A stretch of 36,690 nt of DNA from Pandoraea sp. Its GTDB lineage: Bacteria; Pseudomonadota; Gammaproteobacteria; Burkholderiales; Burkholderiaceae. The notes under the pieces were generated by a model. The model had not been told where the DNA came from. It searched no databases and saw nothing but the letters and a program-made list of their open reading frames with translations. The DNA lies in the NCBI GenBank assembly GCA_031291335.1, contig JARLJF010000130.1:1-36690 (forward strand), given 5' to 3'. The position numbers and the translations under genes were made by a program. Shown in pieces: positions 1 to 7,837 of the stretch; position 1 is the stretch's first letter, and each line of letters opens with the position of its first letter.

Positions 1-1077
1 CACCAGTGGCTGATGCGACACGCCGTCGGCGTAGTAAGCGAGCAGTACCAGCAGCAATTGCAGGTTGTCGTGATTGAGTGCGAGGAACGGCATGCGACGC
101 ACGATCAGCACGCTGACCAACGTGCCATCGCCGTCGAGCAGCGGGGCGCAGGCGAGATAGGGGCTGGTGTCGCTCGACGCGTCGTCGGCGCGCACGTGTG
201 CGAGCGTGCCCTCACGCAAACAATGCTGGACAAGTGGGTCGTTGGCATCCGGCTCGAAGCCCTCGCCGACACGCGCGATCGCTGTCGTCACGAGCCGGTC
301 GGCGCGCACGGGGAACAAGGCAGCCACTTCGATTTGACACGTCAACGCCGCGAATTCGAGCATCGGCTGCGCATTCGGCAATCCGCCGGCGTGTCCATGA
401 ACGTCCCCTGCCCGCCGCACGGTGAGATCGCGCAGACGCGTCAACGCATCGCGCAGCGTGACGGGACGCGCCAGCAAGTCGCGCTCAAGCCGTTCATGCG
501 AGACACGCAACAGATAGTGGTTGTGGGTAATCGCGACGAGCCGGTCGCTGAAGTAGGCATTGATGCCCTGCGCCCGATTCGACCGGTGAGACCAGATGTC
601 GCAGAAATGCCCGGCGATCAACGTCACCGTCATCCCGCCCGCGAAGTGCACCATCGGAAACGGCCCGCCGGCCGATGCGCACAAGACATACCAGGCCAGC
701 ATCAGCACCAGCCCGCTCGCGGCACCGGCCAGCGAACCGTAGCGCAACGCACCGACGAGCGCTACCAGCCATAGCCAGGGGAATTGCGTGGAGAGCAGCA
801 AGGGATCGTCGGGGCGCAAACGCCAGGCGACAAGGACCACGAGTACGGTGCCGCCCACCACTTCGAGCATGGCAAAGGGGCGTGCGATGGCCGGGGCAAT
901 CCAGCGCCCCCACCGTCCGAGATTGCCGAGCGGTTGCGAGCGGCGCACGCGTGGCGGCGACTGGGCATGGCTTGCCGGTTCGGCTTCGTTGGGCGTAGCG
1001 GCGGTCACGTGGTGTTCGCGGAAATTGAGATCAACCGGGTGCACGCGCGCGGATTCCAGGGCGCAGCGTCGTCGCAT
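1..1077 (-). CDS. pelD: PelD-like c-di-GMP receptor, membrane protein (3' part outside window)
   Basis: The minus frame is open from about 1315 to the left edge and gives 359 residues from the ATG at 1077. An unremarkable hydrophilic N-terminus of about 65 residues is followed by four hydrophobic segments (around residues 70-90, 100-122, 123-137 and 141-160). Next comes a stretch with THNHYLLRVSHERLERDL and ARPVTLRDAL, then a GAF-like region ending with LALNHDNLQLLLVLLAYYAD. This order (four helices, coiled segment, GAF, then a degenerate GGDEF outside the window) is that of PelD, the inner-membrane c-di-GMP receptor that activates Pel polysaccharide synthesis and export; Pseudomonas PelD is about 455 residues. 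The upstream gene is unrelated, so pelD seems to open the operon here, unlike the pelABCDEFG order. The start is uncertain: no good Shine-Dalgarno (SD) precedes 1077, and a GTG at 1008 overlaps the stop of a small upstream frame. The identification rests on remembered family features. Confidence 0.8.
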   Translation of the reverse strand, partial: MRRRCALESARVHPVDLNFREHHVTAATPNEAEPASHAQSPPRVRRSQPLGNLGRWGRWIAPAIARPFAMLEVVGGTVLVVLVAWRLRPDDPLLLSTQFPWLWLVALVGALRYGSLAGAASGLVLMLAWYVLCASAGGPFPMVHFAGGMTVTLIAGHFCDIWSHRSNRAQGINAYFSDRLVAITHNHYLLRVSHERLERDLLARPVTLRDALTRLRDLTVRRAGDVHGHAGGLPNAQPMLEFAALTCQIEVAALFPVRADRLVTTAIARVGEGFEPDANDPLVQHCLREGTLAHVRADDASSDTSPYLACAPLLDGDGTLVSVLIVRRMPFLALNHDNLQLLLVLLAYYADGVSHQPLV

Positions 1078-1142
1078 GCCATCGAAATGCCCAGCACGAA
1101 ACGTGGGCGTTCGCGCAAGCGCTGCGCGATGGCGGTTTGCAT
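1005..1142 (-). CDS. Possible 45-residue leader ORF overlapping the pelD start
   Basis: The ATG at 1142 has a good SD (GGGGA about 4 nt upstream) and opens a 45-residue frame beginning MQTAIAQRLRERPRFVLGIS. It ends in TGA at 1007-1005, which overlaps a GTG in the pelD frame (1008-1006) in a GTGA arrangement typical of translational coupling. No domain is recognised. It could be a real small protein, a leader controlling pelD translation, or chance. Confidence 0.25.
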   Translation of the reverse strand: MQTAIAQRLRERPRFVLGISMACDDAAPWNPRACTRLISISANTT

Positions 1143-1376
1143 GATTCCCCGTTTTCGGAATGTGCCCTGCCCGGCATCTTCGGCCGGGGCCCTGGGCGAC
1201 GGATCGACAGTTCTCGTGAAAAGATCCGTCGCTCCCGTCCCGCGATATTTCCCCGTCGGGACGGCCTTTGACTGCTGATCCGAACTGATCTCTTATGTTT
1301 GATGGGAGTGAACTCTACACACGCTCAGTCCTACTTTCGTCCCATTTTTTTCATGCCGCAAACCCGCATGAATCCT
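1143..1376. other. Intergenic between cpdA-like gene and pelD
   Basis: About 230 bp with no credible gene. It must hold the pelD promoter unless pelD is read through from the phosphodiesterase, which lies upstream on the same strand. I see no convincing -35/-10 pair and no intrinsic terminator. Confidence 0.4.
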
Positions 1377-2204
1377 TCAGGATACCGATTCACCGTCGAA
1401 CGAATACGGGCCGTCGTGTGGGCCGACATAAGCCAAATGCGTGCGTACGCCCGCCCCCGGCTGCCACAGATGTAATGCGAAGCCGGGCGGCTCGAGCGTG
1501 ACCGATCCAGGTGCACCGGCCGCGAGCCCGAGCGTGATCTGGTGCGCCGTCGACACGCACGTGCTCGCCATGACACCGGGCGCGCCCTCCACACTCGCCT
1601 GAATGCTGCGGTGCAAGTGACCGCAGATCACGCGCTCGATGTGAGGATGGCGTGACGTCACGCGCGCGAAACCTGCGCGGCCTTGCGCCGTCAGGCCATA
1701 GCCATCCATGAACTCAATGCCCGTATCGAACGGCGGGTGATGCATCGCGACGATCGTCGGACGCCCCTCGCAGGCATGCAGTTGTTCGTCGAGCCACGTG
1801 AGACGAGCATCACACAAGTGACCACCGGCATTCGGCGGGTCTTGCGTGTCGAGGGCGAGCACAGTCACCCGTCCGAAATCGACGCGGTACTGCACGAACT
1901 CCCCTCCCGTGTGCAGATAGGCGTGCTCCGGAAAGGCGGCGCGCAGCCCCTCCCGATGATCGTGATTCCCGACCACCAGATACAGGGGAATTTCCAGCGC
2001 CGCAAGACACTCGCGAAGTACTTCGTATTCCGACATATGTGGCGTGTCGATCAGATCGCCTGTGGCGATCACGGCGTCGGGCCGCGGCGCCCAGTGATTG
2101 ATCGTGGCGATCGCGCGGCGCAACGCCTGCGCGGTATCGACGCGGCCGCAGGCAAGCATGCCGGGCCGCGTTATGTGAAGATCGGTGATCTGACAGAGCA
2201 GCAT
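1377..2204 (-). CDS. CpdA-like class III metallophosphodiesterase
   Basis: A 275-residue calcineurin-like metallophosphoesterase with the full motif set of the CpdA / cyclic-nucleotide phosphodiesterase family: D8-x-H10 (QITDLHI), GD50, GNHD (79-82), MHHPP (H155-H156) and GHLH (195-198). These bind a dinuclear Fe/Mn centre and hydrolyse phosphodiesters such as 3',5'-cAMP. The ATG at 2204 was chosen because AAGGA lies about 10 nt upstream; the frame stays open further upstream for about 107 codons, but that extension has no family similarity. It is cytoplasmic, with no signal peptide. It is monocistronic or shares transcription with pelD. True substrate (cAMP, or another phosphodiester as in GpdQ-type enzymes) cannot be told from sequence. 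Confidence 0.85.
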   Translation of the reverse strand: MLLCQITDLHITRPGMLACGRVDTAQALRRAIATINHWAPRPDAVIATGDLIDTPHMSEYEVLRECLAALEIPLYLVVGNHDHREGLRAAFPEHAYLHTGGEFVQYRVDFGRVTVLALDTQDPPNAGGHLCDARLTWLDEQLHACEGRPTIVAMHHPPFDTGIEFMDGYGLTAQGRAGFARVTSRHPHIERVICGHLHRSIQASVEGAPGVMASTCVSTAHQITLGLAAGAPGSVTLEPPGFALHLWQPGAGVRTHLAYVGPHDGPYSFDGESVS

Positions 2205-2779
2205 GAGGGCGATTCCTTGAAAGCGTGCGGCGACGCTTACCGTTCGATCGCCGCTATTCGAGTGTAGGACGCACTCAGGGGTGCGTGATCTATCGTGCGG
2301 CGCCACGCTAGACACTTCAGATGACACGCCAATGAATTCCGGACAATGCCGACACAGTGACGGCAAAGCCAACCAAAAGTCGGCCGGGTACGCAACCCCT
2401 AATGTGCTAGGGGAAACCTCCAAAGCCCGCCCAGCAAGGGATTGCGCGAGGGGGTGACCGGAGATGCCCGCAGTTACCGGGGTTTTATCATCAAGAACGA
2501 GAAAGTACGCGGCATAGCACAACAAAATCGCCGCAAACCGTTGTCAGCACTGGCCCACAGCCCGCCGAAGGCTCTATAATGCGGCTGCCCGGCCAGTGCC
2601 GGCGCCCTCTCGATATGTGACGGGACAGATCTTCGGATCGCGTTTGCGTGACGTATCGTGAAGGCGATATCCTGGCGTGCGCCGCGTGCCTTATGGCGCG
2701 GATACAACACCGACACTCGCCAAATGGCGAAAGTGTTAGAGTTGTCGCCGGTATTCACCACCTCTCAAGGGAAACACAC
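2205..2779. promoter_or_regulatory. Long divergent intergenic region; promoter-like TATAAT at 2575-2580
   Basis: This 575-bp gap separates the phosphodiesterase (minus) from HU (plus). A perfect TATAAT lies at 2575-2580 on the plus strand; no good -35 is at 17 bp (TTGTCA at 2541 is 28 bp away), so use of this promoter is uncertain. If used, HU mRNA would carry a leader of about 190 nt that includes the hairpin at 2704-2745. I see no protein-coding potential and no tRNA. Confidence 0.4.
2704..2745 (+). promoter_or_regulatory. Two-tier hairpin in the HU leader
   Basis: ACACT-CGCC (2713-2721) pairs with GGCG (2726-2729) and AGTGT (2732-2736) around an AAAT loop with a two-A bulge. An outer helix ACAAC (2704-2708) / GTTGT (2741-2745) encloses it. 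It ends about 22 nt before the HU SD. There is no following T-run, so it is not an intrinsic terminator; an mRNA-stability or regulatory role is inference. Confidence 0.4.
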
Positions 2780-3058
2780 ATGAACAAACAGGAACTGATC
2801 GACGCCGTCGCTGGTGTTACGGGTGCAAGCAAGGCTCAAACTGGCGAAACCATCGACGCTCTGCTCGAGACCGTCAAGAAGGCCGTCTCCAAGGGTGACT
2901 CGGTTCAGTTGATCGGCTTCGGCTCGTTCGGTTCGGGCAAGCGCGCTGCGCGTACCGGCCGCAACCCGAAGACCGGCGAAGCGATCAATATCCCGGCTGC
3001 CAAGACCGTGAAGTTCACGGCTGGCAAGGCGTTCAAGGACGTCGTGAACAAGAAGTAA
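2780..3058 (+). CDS. hup: Nucleoid-associated DNA-binding protein HU
   Basis: A 92-residue HU of standard length. It starts [11 protein letters not shown] and carries the family signature [21 protein letters not shown] (residues 46-66), the beta-arm that inserts in the DNA minor groove; the arm tip has the conserved RNPKTG with its intercalating proline. It ends in a basic [13 protein letters not shown] dimers bend and wrap DNA, and act in chromosome compaction, replication and repair. The start is fixed by AAGGGAA at 2767-2773. The gene stands alone, with a strong terminator directly downstream. Whether it is hupA or hupB by lineage cannot be decided. Confidence 0.97.
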   Translation: MNKQELIDAVAGVTGASKAQTGETIDALLETVKKAVSKGDSVQLIGFGSFGSGKRAARTGRNPKTGEAINIPAAKTVKFTAGKAFKDVVNKK

Positions 3059-3072
3059 CACCAGTTGCGCGC

Positions 3073-3102
3073 AGGCCGGCCTTCGTGCCGGCCTATCTTT
3101 TT
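3073..3102 (+). terminator. Intrinsic terminator of HU
   Basis: AGGCCGGC (3073-3080) / GCCGGCCT (3087-3094), an 8-bp perfect stem with a 6-nt loop, followed by ATCTTTTT. Confidence 0.9.
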
Positions 3103-3445
3103 GCTCGCATTGCCGCTCTGCGGCATGTGGCATGGGATACGTGTCATGTCATCCTCTCGCGAGGTCCACGACTGATGTGACGCTGCGCGCCTCGCGGGTG
3201 TCCTGCGTGCCGATTTCGGAGACCGGGCGCCCGCGACAACTGTCCCTATTGCCTGGCCCGTTGGCTAGCGCCTCCTGCCGATGGTCTTCGGCAATGTCTT
3301 TCCATCCCCCAGAATTTCCGCTTGAATTCCCCCTGCCGTTGCGGCTGGCGTGACCGATTTGCCGTCGCAGATCGCGGTTCTGCGCCCCGGCGTCATCTCG
3401 TCGCACCCTATATTTTCCCGGCTCATTTCCCAAAGCAACTATGCT
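3103..3445. other. Intergenic before the CHAD gene
   Basis: About 340 bp if the CHAD gene starts at 3446. In the CHAD frame it is open back to a GTG at 3350, but the extra residues look uncoded. An AT-rich TATATTTT at about 3407-3414 could be a -10 region. Nothing else is recognised. Confidence 0.35.
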
Positions 3446-4483
3446 ATGTTGCTTGACATGACACGCGCGACGACAGCGGCCTGCGCCGCCCCCGGTGAGG
3501 TATCACCCGCGGCCGGCCCGGCCGACGCACAGGCCATTGCACCGCCCAGTAGCAAGCAAATGCGGCGTATGTCGGCCTCTCGCCTGCTTGTCACGCTCGC
3601 CGCAGCTCCCCTCGCGCAATGGCCCTCGCTGCCGAATGCTTCGGGGAGCGCCAGTCACGTCGGAACGATCGAGCCCGAAGCCATTCATCAATTACGCATT
3701 GCAACGCGACGTCTGCGCGCGTTGATCGATGTTTTCGCGCCGTGGCTCAAACCCCGCTGGCATCGTCGACTGAAAGCGGAATTACGCTGGCTGGGCCACT
3801 CGATGGGCCCCGCGCGAGATGCCGACGTGCTGGCGACAACGACGCTGCCCGCATTGCGCGCAGAACATCCTGATATCGACTGGCCGACGATCGACGCCTA
3901 CGTGGCAACACTGCGCAGCGACGCCCGAGCACAGGCTGCCGAGGCGCTGGCCGGCGACCGTCAGCGCGAATTGCATGCGTTGCTATTGGAGGCATTCGGT
4001 ATCGGAGAGGATGGCCGCGCCCAACTGAGCGCGGCCAAGGCATTACGACGCCCCTCCCGCACGCCCGGCAAGCGCCCCCGCGCGCTGACAAAGCACGCGC
4101 ACAACATGCTTCGCGCCCGATACATCGCGTTATTTCCGGATTGCCGCCAGTTGGCGATGCTCGACACGGAGCAACTGCACGCGTTACGCGTGAAGGTCAA
4201 GAAGGCCCGTTACAGTGCGGAAGCCTTGACGCCGTGGCTACGCAAAGCGATCCGCTCGCCCTATCACAACGCCCTGCACTCGGCGCAGTCCCTGCTCGGG
4301 CATCTCAACGATGCCGTAGTGGCCCAGCGGGTTTTTGAAGACATGCCACTCCCGGCGGCGCAACGCGACACATTGGTCGGACGCCTCGACGCGATCATCG
4401 TGAACGCGACCAGCCGCGCTGCCCACGTGCTGTGTCAGTTGCCCAACGCCCACACCCTTGAGCGCGGCATGCGCAAGGATTGA
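3446..4483 (+). CDS. CHAD-domain protein (polyphosphate-associated family)
   Basis: A 345-residue, Arg/His-rich helical protein. The first CHAD motif EAIHQLRIATRRLRALIDVF (about 78-97) and the repeated half HALRVKVKKARYSAEAL near the C-terminus are diagnostic of CHAD (conserved histidine alpha-helical domain). CHAD proteins bind inorganic polyphosphate through basic pockets and localise to polyphosphate granules. There is no attached CYTH (triphosphatase) domain. The first 40 residues are low-complexity Ala/Pro-rich. Start is uncertain: ATGs at 3446 and 3458, and a GTG at 3350, are all in frame, and no strong SD decides among them. It stands alone, convergent with the metal ATPase. Function is inferred from the family only. 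Confidence 0.85.
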   Translation: MLLDMTRATTAACAAPGEVSPAAGPADAQAIAPPSSKQMRRMSASRLLVTLAAAPLAQWPSLPNASGSASHVGTIEPEAIHQLRIATRRLRALIDVFAPWLKPRWHRRLKAELRWLGHSMGPARDADVLATTTLPALRAEHPDIDWPTIDAYVATLRSDARAQAAEALAGDRQRELHALLLEAFGIGEDGRAQLSAAKALRRPSRTPGKRPRALTKHAHNMLRARYIALFPDCRQLAMLDTEQLHALRVKVKKARYSAEALTPWLRKAIRSPYHNALHSAQSLLGHLNDAVVAQRVFEDMPLPAAQRDTLVGRLDAIIVNATSRAAHVLCQLPNAHTLERGMRKD

Positions 4484-4531
4484 GCGTCAGGCATCACAGG
4501 CGTGAGGCGTGAAACACGTGGCATGCCGATC

Positions 4532-6952
4532 TCACGCCACCTTCGTGCGCAACAGGCGCATGCCGTTGGCGATCACCAGCAGACTCGCGCCCACGTCGGC
4601 GAATACCGCCATCCACAGCGACGCCAGTCCCGCAACCGCCAACGCGAAGAACACCGCCTTGATGGAGAGCGCCAGAATGATGTTCTGCTTGAGTACGCTC
4701 GCTGAACGTCTGGACAACGCCAGGAAGGCGGGGAGCTTGCGCAGGTCGTCGTCCATCAACGTGACGTCGGCCGTCTCAAGCGCGCTATCGGTGCCGGTCA
4801 CGCCCATCGCGAAACCAACGTCTGCGGCCGCGAGCGCCGGGGCGTCGTTGATGCCGTCGCCCACCATGCCGACATGGCCGAACTCCTCACGCAACGCCGA
4901 CACCGCCTGCCATTTGTCTTCGGGCAGCATTTCGGCTCGCACGTCGCTCACGCCGGCCTGCTGACCGATCACCTGCGCGGTGGCGCGGTTGTCCCCCGTC
5001 AGCATGACGGTACGAACGCCCATTTGCGCCAGCCGGGCGATGGCTTCTCGGCTTTCTTCCCGCAGCGTGTCCGCCACGGCCAGCACCGCGAGTGCCTGCG
5101 TTTCGCTAGCCAGCACGATAGCGGTGCGGGCTTGCGCTTCGAGACGCGTCAATTCCGCTTCCACGTTCGCGTTGCACACACCAAGCGACTCGATCAGACG
5201 ATGGTTGCCGAGGTAGTACAGCGTCTGGCCCACACGCCCCTTCACGCCCATTCCGACGAGCGCCTCGAAGTCAGTGACCGACGGCAGTGCGCCCAGCCCC
5301 GCTTGCGCGTGACCCTCGACAACGGCGCGCGCGATCGGGTGCGTCGTCTGCGCATCGAGCGCGGCGGCTAACGTCAGCACCTCGTCGCGCGACGTTTCAC
5401 CGAGCGGCACAACGTCGGTCAGGCGCGGCTCGCCACGAGTGAGCGTGCCGGTCTTGTCGACGGCAACTGCGCGAATAAGACGACCACTCTCCAGAAATGC
5501 GCCGCCCTTGATCAGAATGCCGGCACGCGCCGCTGCCGTCAGACCGCTCACGACCGTGACCGGTGTCGAAATCACCAGCGCGCACGGACAAGCGATGACC
5601 AGCATCACCAGCGCCTTGTAGATCCACGGCGACCACGCCAGGCCGAAGGCCAGCGGCGGGACCAGCGCGACGAGCAGCGCGCAGAGCACGACAGCCGGGG
5701 TGTAGACACGCGAGAACTTGTCCACGAAGCGCTGTGTCGGCGAGCGCTGTTGCTGCGCTGTCTCGACAATGCGCACGATGCGGGCAAGTGTCGTATCGCC
5801 CGGCGCAACGTTCGTGCGATACACGATGAGACCGCTCTCGTTGATGCTGCCTGCGTAGACCTCGTCGCCCACCGTCTTGTCGACGGGCACGCTCTCTCCG
5901 GTAATCGACGCCTGATTGAGTGCAGAGTTGCCCTGCTCGATCACACCATCGATGGCGATGCGCTCGCCCGGACGCGCCCGCACGCGCGCACCTACCGCAA
6001 GGGATGCGGCGGGCACGTCCGCCCAACTGCCATCAGCCTGCTCCACCGACGCCTGATCGGGCGCCAGACGCATCAGCGCCTCCACCGCGCGACGAGCACG
6101 TGTGAGCGACGCGGCCTCGAGCTTTTCGGACAGGGCAAACAGCACGATCACCATCGCCGCTTCCGGCCACTGGCCGATGAACATCGCGCCAAGCACGGCC
6201 AACGACATCAGGAAGTGGATGTTCAGGGTGAAGTGTCGCAGCGCGATCCAACCCTTCTTGAGCGTCGGCAGACCGCACGCCAGAATGGCTGCAACGACCA
6301 TGGCGCCGACCCACGGGCTATGTTCGGGGACGCCCGACCACACGGCGACTTCGCTGGCCGCAGCCAGCACGCCCCCCGCCACCAGACGCGCGACATCGCC
6401 CTTGCGGCTCGCGGGCGGCGGTGCCGCGCTGGCGTTGTCCCCGACGAGCGGCACCGGCGTCATACCGAGCTTGCGCAGCGTGTCGGCAACCGCCTCACCC
6501 TGCTGCGAAACGTCGGTGGGCGAGGCGTTTTCGTCGAAAACGACCGTCAATTCGCGCTTGAGGAGATTGAAGTACAGAGCGTCGACACCGGGCCGGCGCT
6601 CAAGCTGATCGCGGATGAGACGTTCTTCCGTCGGACAATCCATCTGATCGATGCGGAATCGCGTCTGCGGTGCGCCGGTCGACGGCACCGGCTCGACGGG
6701 CATCATGCTTGCGTCCCCCGCACAACAGGACGAACCGCCGTGCGTGTGCGGCGCACCGGAAGCCTGCGACGCGGCATGATCGTGCGCGTGCCCGTGGTCA
6801 TGGTCATGGTCATGATCGTGATCATGCGAGTGGTCGTGGCGATGCCCGTGATCGTGACGGTGCGCATGGCCCGGGGCTTCCCCGTGGTCATGGGCCTTGA
6901 TATCTTCCGCCGTCGAGCCCGCCAAACGAGCCGAATCCGAGGGGTTGGACAT
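4532..6952 (-). CDS. Zn/Cd/Pb-exporting P1B-type ATPase with His-rich N-terminus
   Basis: An 806-residue heavy-metal P-type ATPase that exports divalent soft metals across the inner membrane using ATP. In order: a His/Asp-rich tract (about 21-72) with many HDH repeats, a CC pair (76-77), a metal-binding domain with MDCPTEE (104-110), the TGES actuator (351-354), CPC in the membrane (455-457), DKTGT with phosphorylated D499, HP (538-539) and GDGIND (698-703). In the penultimate helix K765 and D786 match the spacing of the K693/D714 pair that sets Zn2+/Cd2+/Pb2+ selectivity in ZntA, so this is not a Cu+ pump. ATG 6952 is supported by AGGAG 6 nt upstream. It is divergent from the MerR-type regulator at 7021, with the operator between. 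The length of the His tract is unusual; it could buffer or sense Zn. Confidence 0.95.
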   Translation of the reverse strand: MSNPSDSARLAGSTAEDIKAHDHGEAPGHAHRHDHGHRHDHSHDHDHDHDHDHGHAHDHAASQASGAPHTHGGSSCCAGDASMMPVEPVPSTGAPQTRFRIDQMDCPTEERLIRDQLERRPGVDALYFNLLKRELTVVFDENASPTDVSQQGEAVADTLRKLGMTPVPLVGDNASAAPPPASRKGDVARLVAGGVLAAASEVAVWSGVPEHSPWVGAMVVAAILACGLPTLKKGWIALRHFTLNIHFLMSLAVLGAMFIGQWPEAAMVIVLFALSEKLEAASLTRARRAVEALMRLAPDQASVEQADGSWADVPAASLAVGARVRARPGERIAIDGVIEQGNSALNQASITGESVPVDKTVGDEVYAGSINESGLIVYRTNVAPGDTTLARIVRIVETAQQQRSPTQRFVDKFSRVYTPAVVLCALLVALVPPLAFGLAWSPWIYKALVMLVIACPCALVISTPVTVVSGLTAAARAGILIKGGAFLESGRLIRAVAVDKTGTLTRGEPRLTDVVPLGETSRDEVLTLAAALDAQTTHPIARAVVEGHAQAGLGALPSVTDFEALVGMGVKGRVGQTLYYLGNHRLIESLGVCNANVEAELTRLEAQARTAIVLASETQALAVLAVADTLREESREAIARLAQMGVRTVMLTGDNRATAQVIGQQAGVSDVRAEMLPEDKWQAVSALREEFGHVGMVGDGINDAPALAAADVGFAMGVTGTDSALETADVTLMDDDLRKLPAFLALSRRSASVLKQNIILALSIKAVFFALAVAGLASLWMAVFADVGASLLVIANGMRLLRTKVA

Positions 6953-6987
6953 GTGGACTCCTGGTTTCCTGATTCGTGTTACCCTTC

Positions 6988-7018
6988 ATTCAAAACCCTG
7001 TAGTGACTACGGAGTCAA
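6988..7018 (-). promoter_or_regulatory. MerR-type operator/promoter of the metal ATPase gene
   Basis: Reading the minus strand: -35 TTGACT (7018-7013), a 19-bp spacer, then a -10-like TTGAAT (6993-6988). A dyad, ACCCTGTAG (6995-7003) TGA CTACGGAGT (7007-7015) on the plus strand, fills the spacer. An over-long spacer with such a dyad is the hallmark of MerR/PbrR/CadR promoters, where metal-bound activator untwists the DNA. The GGAG SD of the regulator (7011-7014) lies inside the dyad. Confidence 0.88.
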
Positions 7019-7020
7019 GC

Positions 7021-7491
7021 ATGAAAATCGGAGAATTGGCCCGGGCGGCGGGGACCGATGTCGAAACGATCCGCTATTACGAGCGGGCGGGCCTGCTGAC
7101 GGCCCCGCCGCGGACCGATGCCGGCTATCGCACCTACGGTGAAGATCATCTGGAAGCCCTGCGCTTCATCCGTCATTGCCGCTCGCTCGATATGCCGCTC
7201 GCAGACGCGAAGCGACTGGGCGAACTCGCCCACGACACGAACGTGACGTGCGAGGACGCGAACCAACTGATCGAAGCGCATCTCGCGCGTGTGCACGCCC
7301 GCATCCACGAATTGAAGGCACTCGAACAACAACTGCTGCATCTTCAGGCGCAGTGTCATAGCCGTCACGAAACAAGCGACTGCGGTATTCTGCGTGCGCT
7401 CATGCAGGGTGCAAACGGCGAAGCTTGCGCGTGCCACACCGACACCGACCCGATCGAAGTCGCCTGCGATCACGAACATCTGCACGCGTAG
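7021..7491 (+). CDS. PbrR/CadR-type MerR-family metal regulator
   Basis: A 156-residue MerR-family activator. The N-terminal winged helix starts MKIGELARAAGTDVETIRYY with ERAGLL (21-26), followed by a dimerisation helix. The metal-site cysteines C77, C112 and C121 have the 35/9 spacing I recall for PbrR-type Pb(II) sensors (CadR is 35/7). The tail is rich in Cys and His (ACACH, CDHEHLHA). It should bind the dyad at 6995-7015 and switch on the adjacent ATPase gene when metal (Pb, Cd or Zn) is present. ATG 7021 has GGAG 6 nt upstream. A GTG at 6976 would add residues encoded by the operator itself and is rejected. Which metal is sensed is not certain. Confidence 0.92.
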   Translation: MKIGELARAAGTDVETIRYYERAGLLTAPPRTDAGYRTYGEDHLEALRFIRHCRSLDMPLADAKRLGELAHDTNVTCEDANQLIEAHLARVHARIHELKALEQQLLHLQAQCHSRHETSDCGILRALMQGANGEACACHTDTDPIEVACDHEHLHA

Positions 7492-7498
7492 ACATCAG

Positions 7499-7532
7499 GG
7501 CGCGTTACCGCACGCACAACGTGTAACGCGCC
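7499..7532 (+). terminator. Probable terminator of the MerR gene
   Basis: GGCGCGTTAC (7499-7508) / GTAACGCGCC (7523-7532), a perfect 10-bp stem with a 14-nt loop, 8 nt after the stop codon. The tail GCTTTGCCTCTC is only moderately T-rich. Confidence 0.6.
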
Positions 7533-7837
7533 GCTTTGCCTCTCTCGGCACCCGCAACATCCTCCCTCCGGAAAGCCCACGTCGACGCGCCTCAAACCGA
7601 CGCACGCCTTTCAAACGATTTCCTGTGCTCGCATTGCACTGAACGCCGCGATGATTGTGATGATTCGCCGCATTCCCCGCGAAAACAGGGGCAAAACGGC
7701 GCACTTTCTATACAATGTCCCGCACGCGACGCGCCAGTAGCCACTCATTCGCATGAACAGCCATGGCGTGACGTTCAGGATGTGCACATCGATCTGTCGC
7801 AATCCGTTCCAATTTTTGCTCATTTGTCGGAGACCTT
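7533..7837. other. Intergenic before the SQR gene
   Basis: About 300 bp. TATACAAT at 7709-7716 is a plausible -10 but has no good -35. No credible gene is seen. Confidence 0.4.

Noticed and set aside
13..774. 253-residue plus-strand open frame
   Set aside because: Antisense to pelD, which shows membrane helices and PelD-like motifs.
2205..2525. N-terminal extension of the phosphodiesterase frame
   Set aside because: A good SD precedes ATG 2204 and the extension has no family similarity.
4499..4538. GGCGTGAG / CTCACGCC inverted repeat between CHAD and ATPase genes
   Set aside because: The loop is 24 nt and there is no T-run; part of the stem is the ATPase stop codon region, so it is not a convincing terminator.
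6750..6880. Short tandem-like repeat in DNA (GTGATCATG-like units)
   Set aside because: It is the coding sequence of the His/Asp tract of the metal ATPase, not a CRISPR or a separate repeat.
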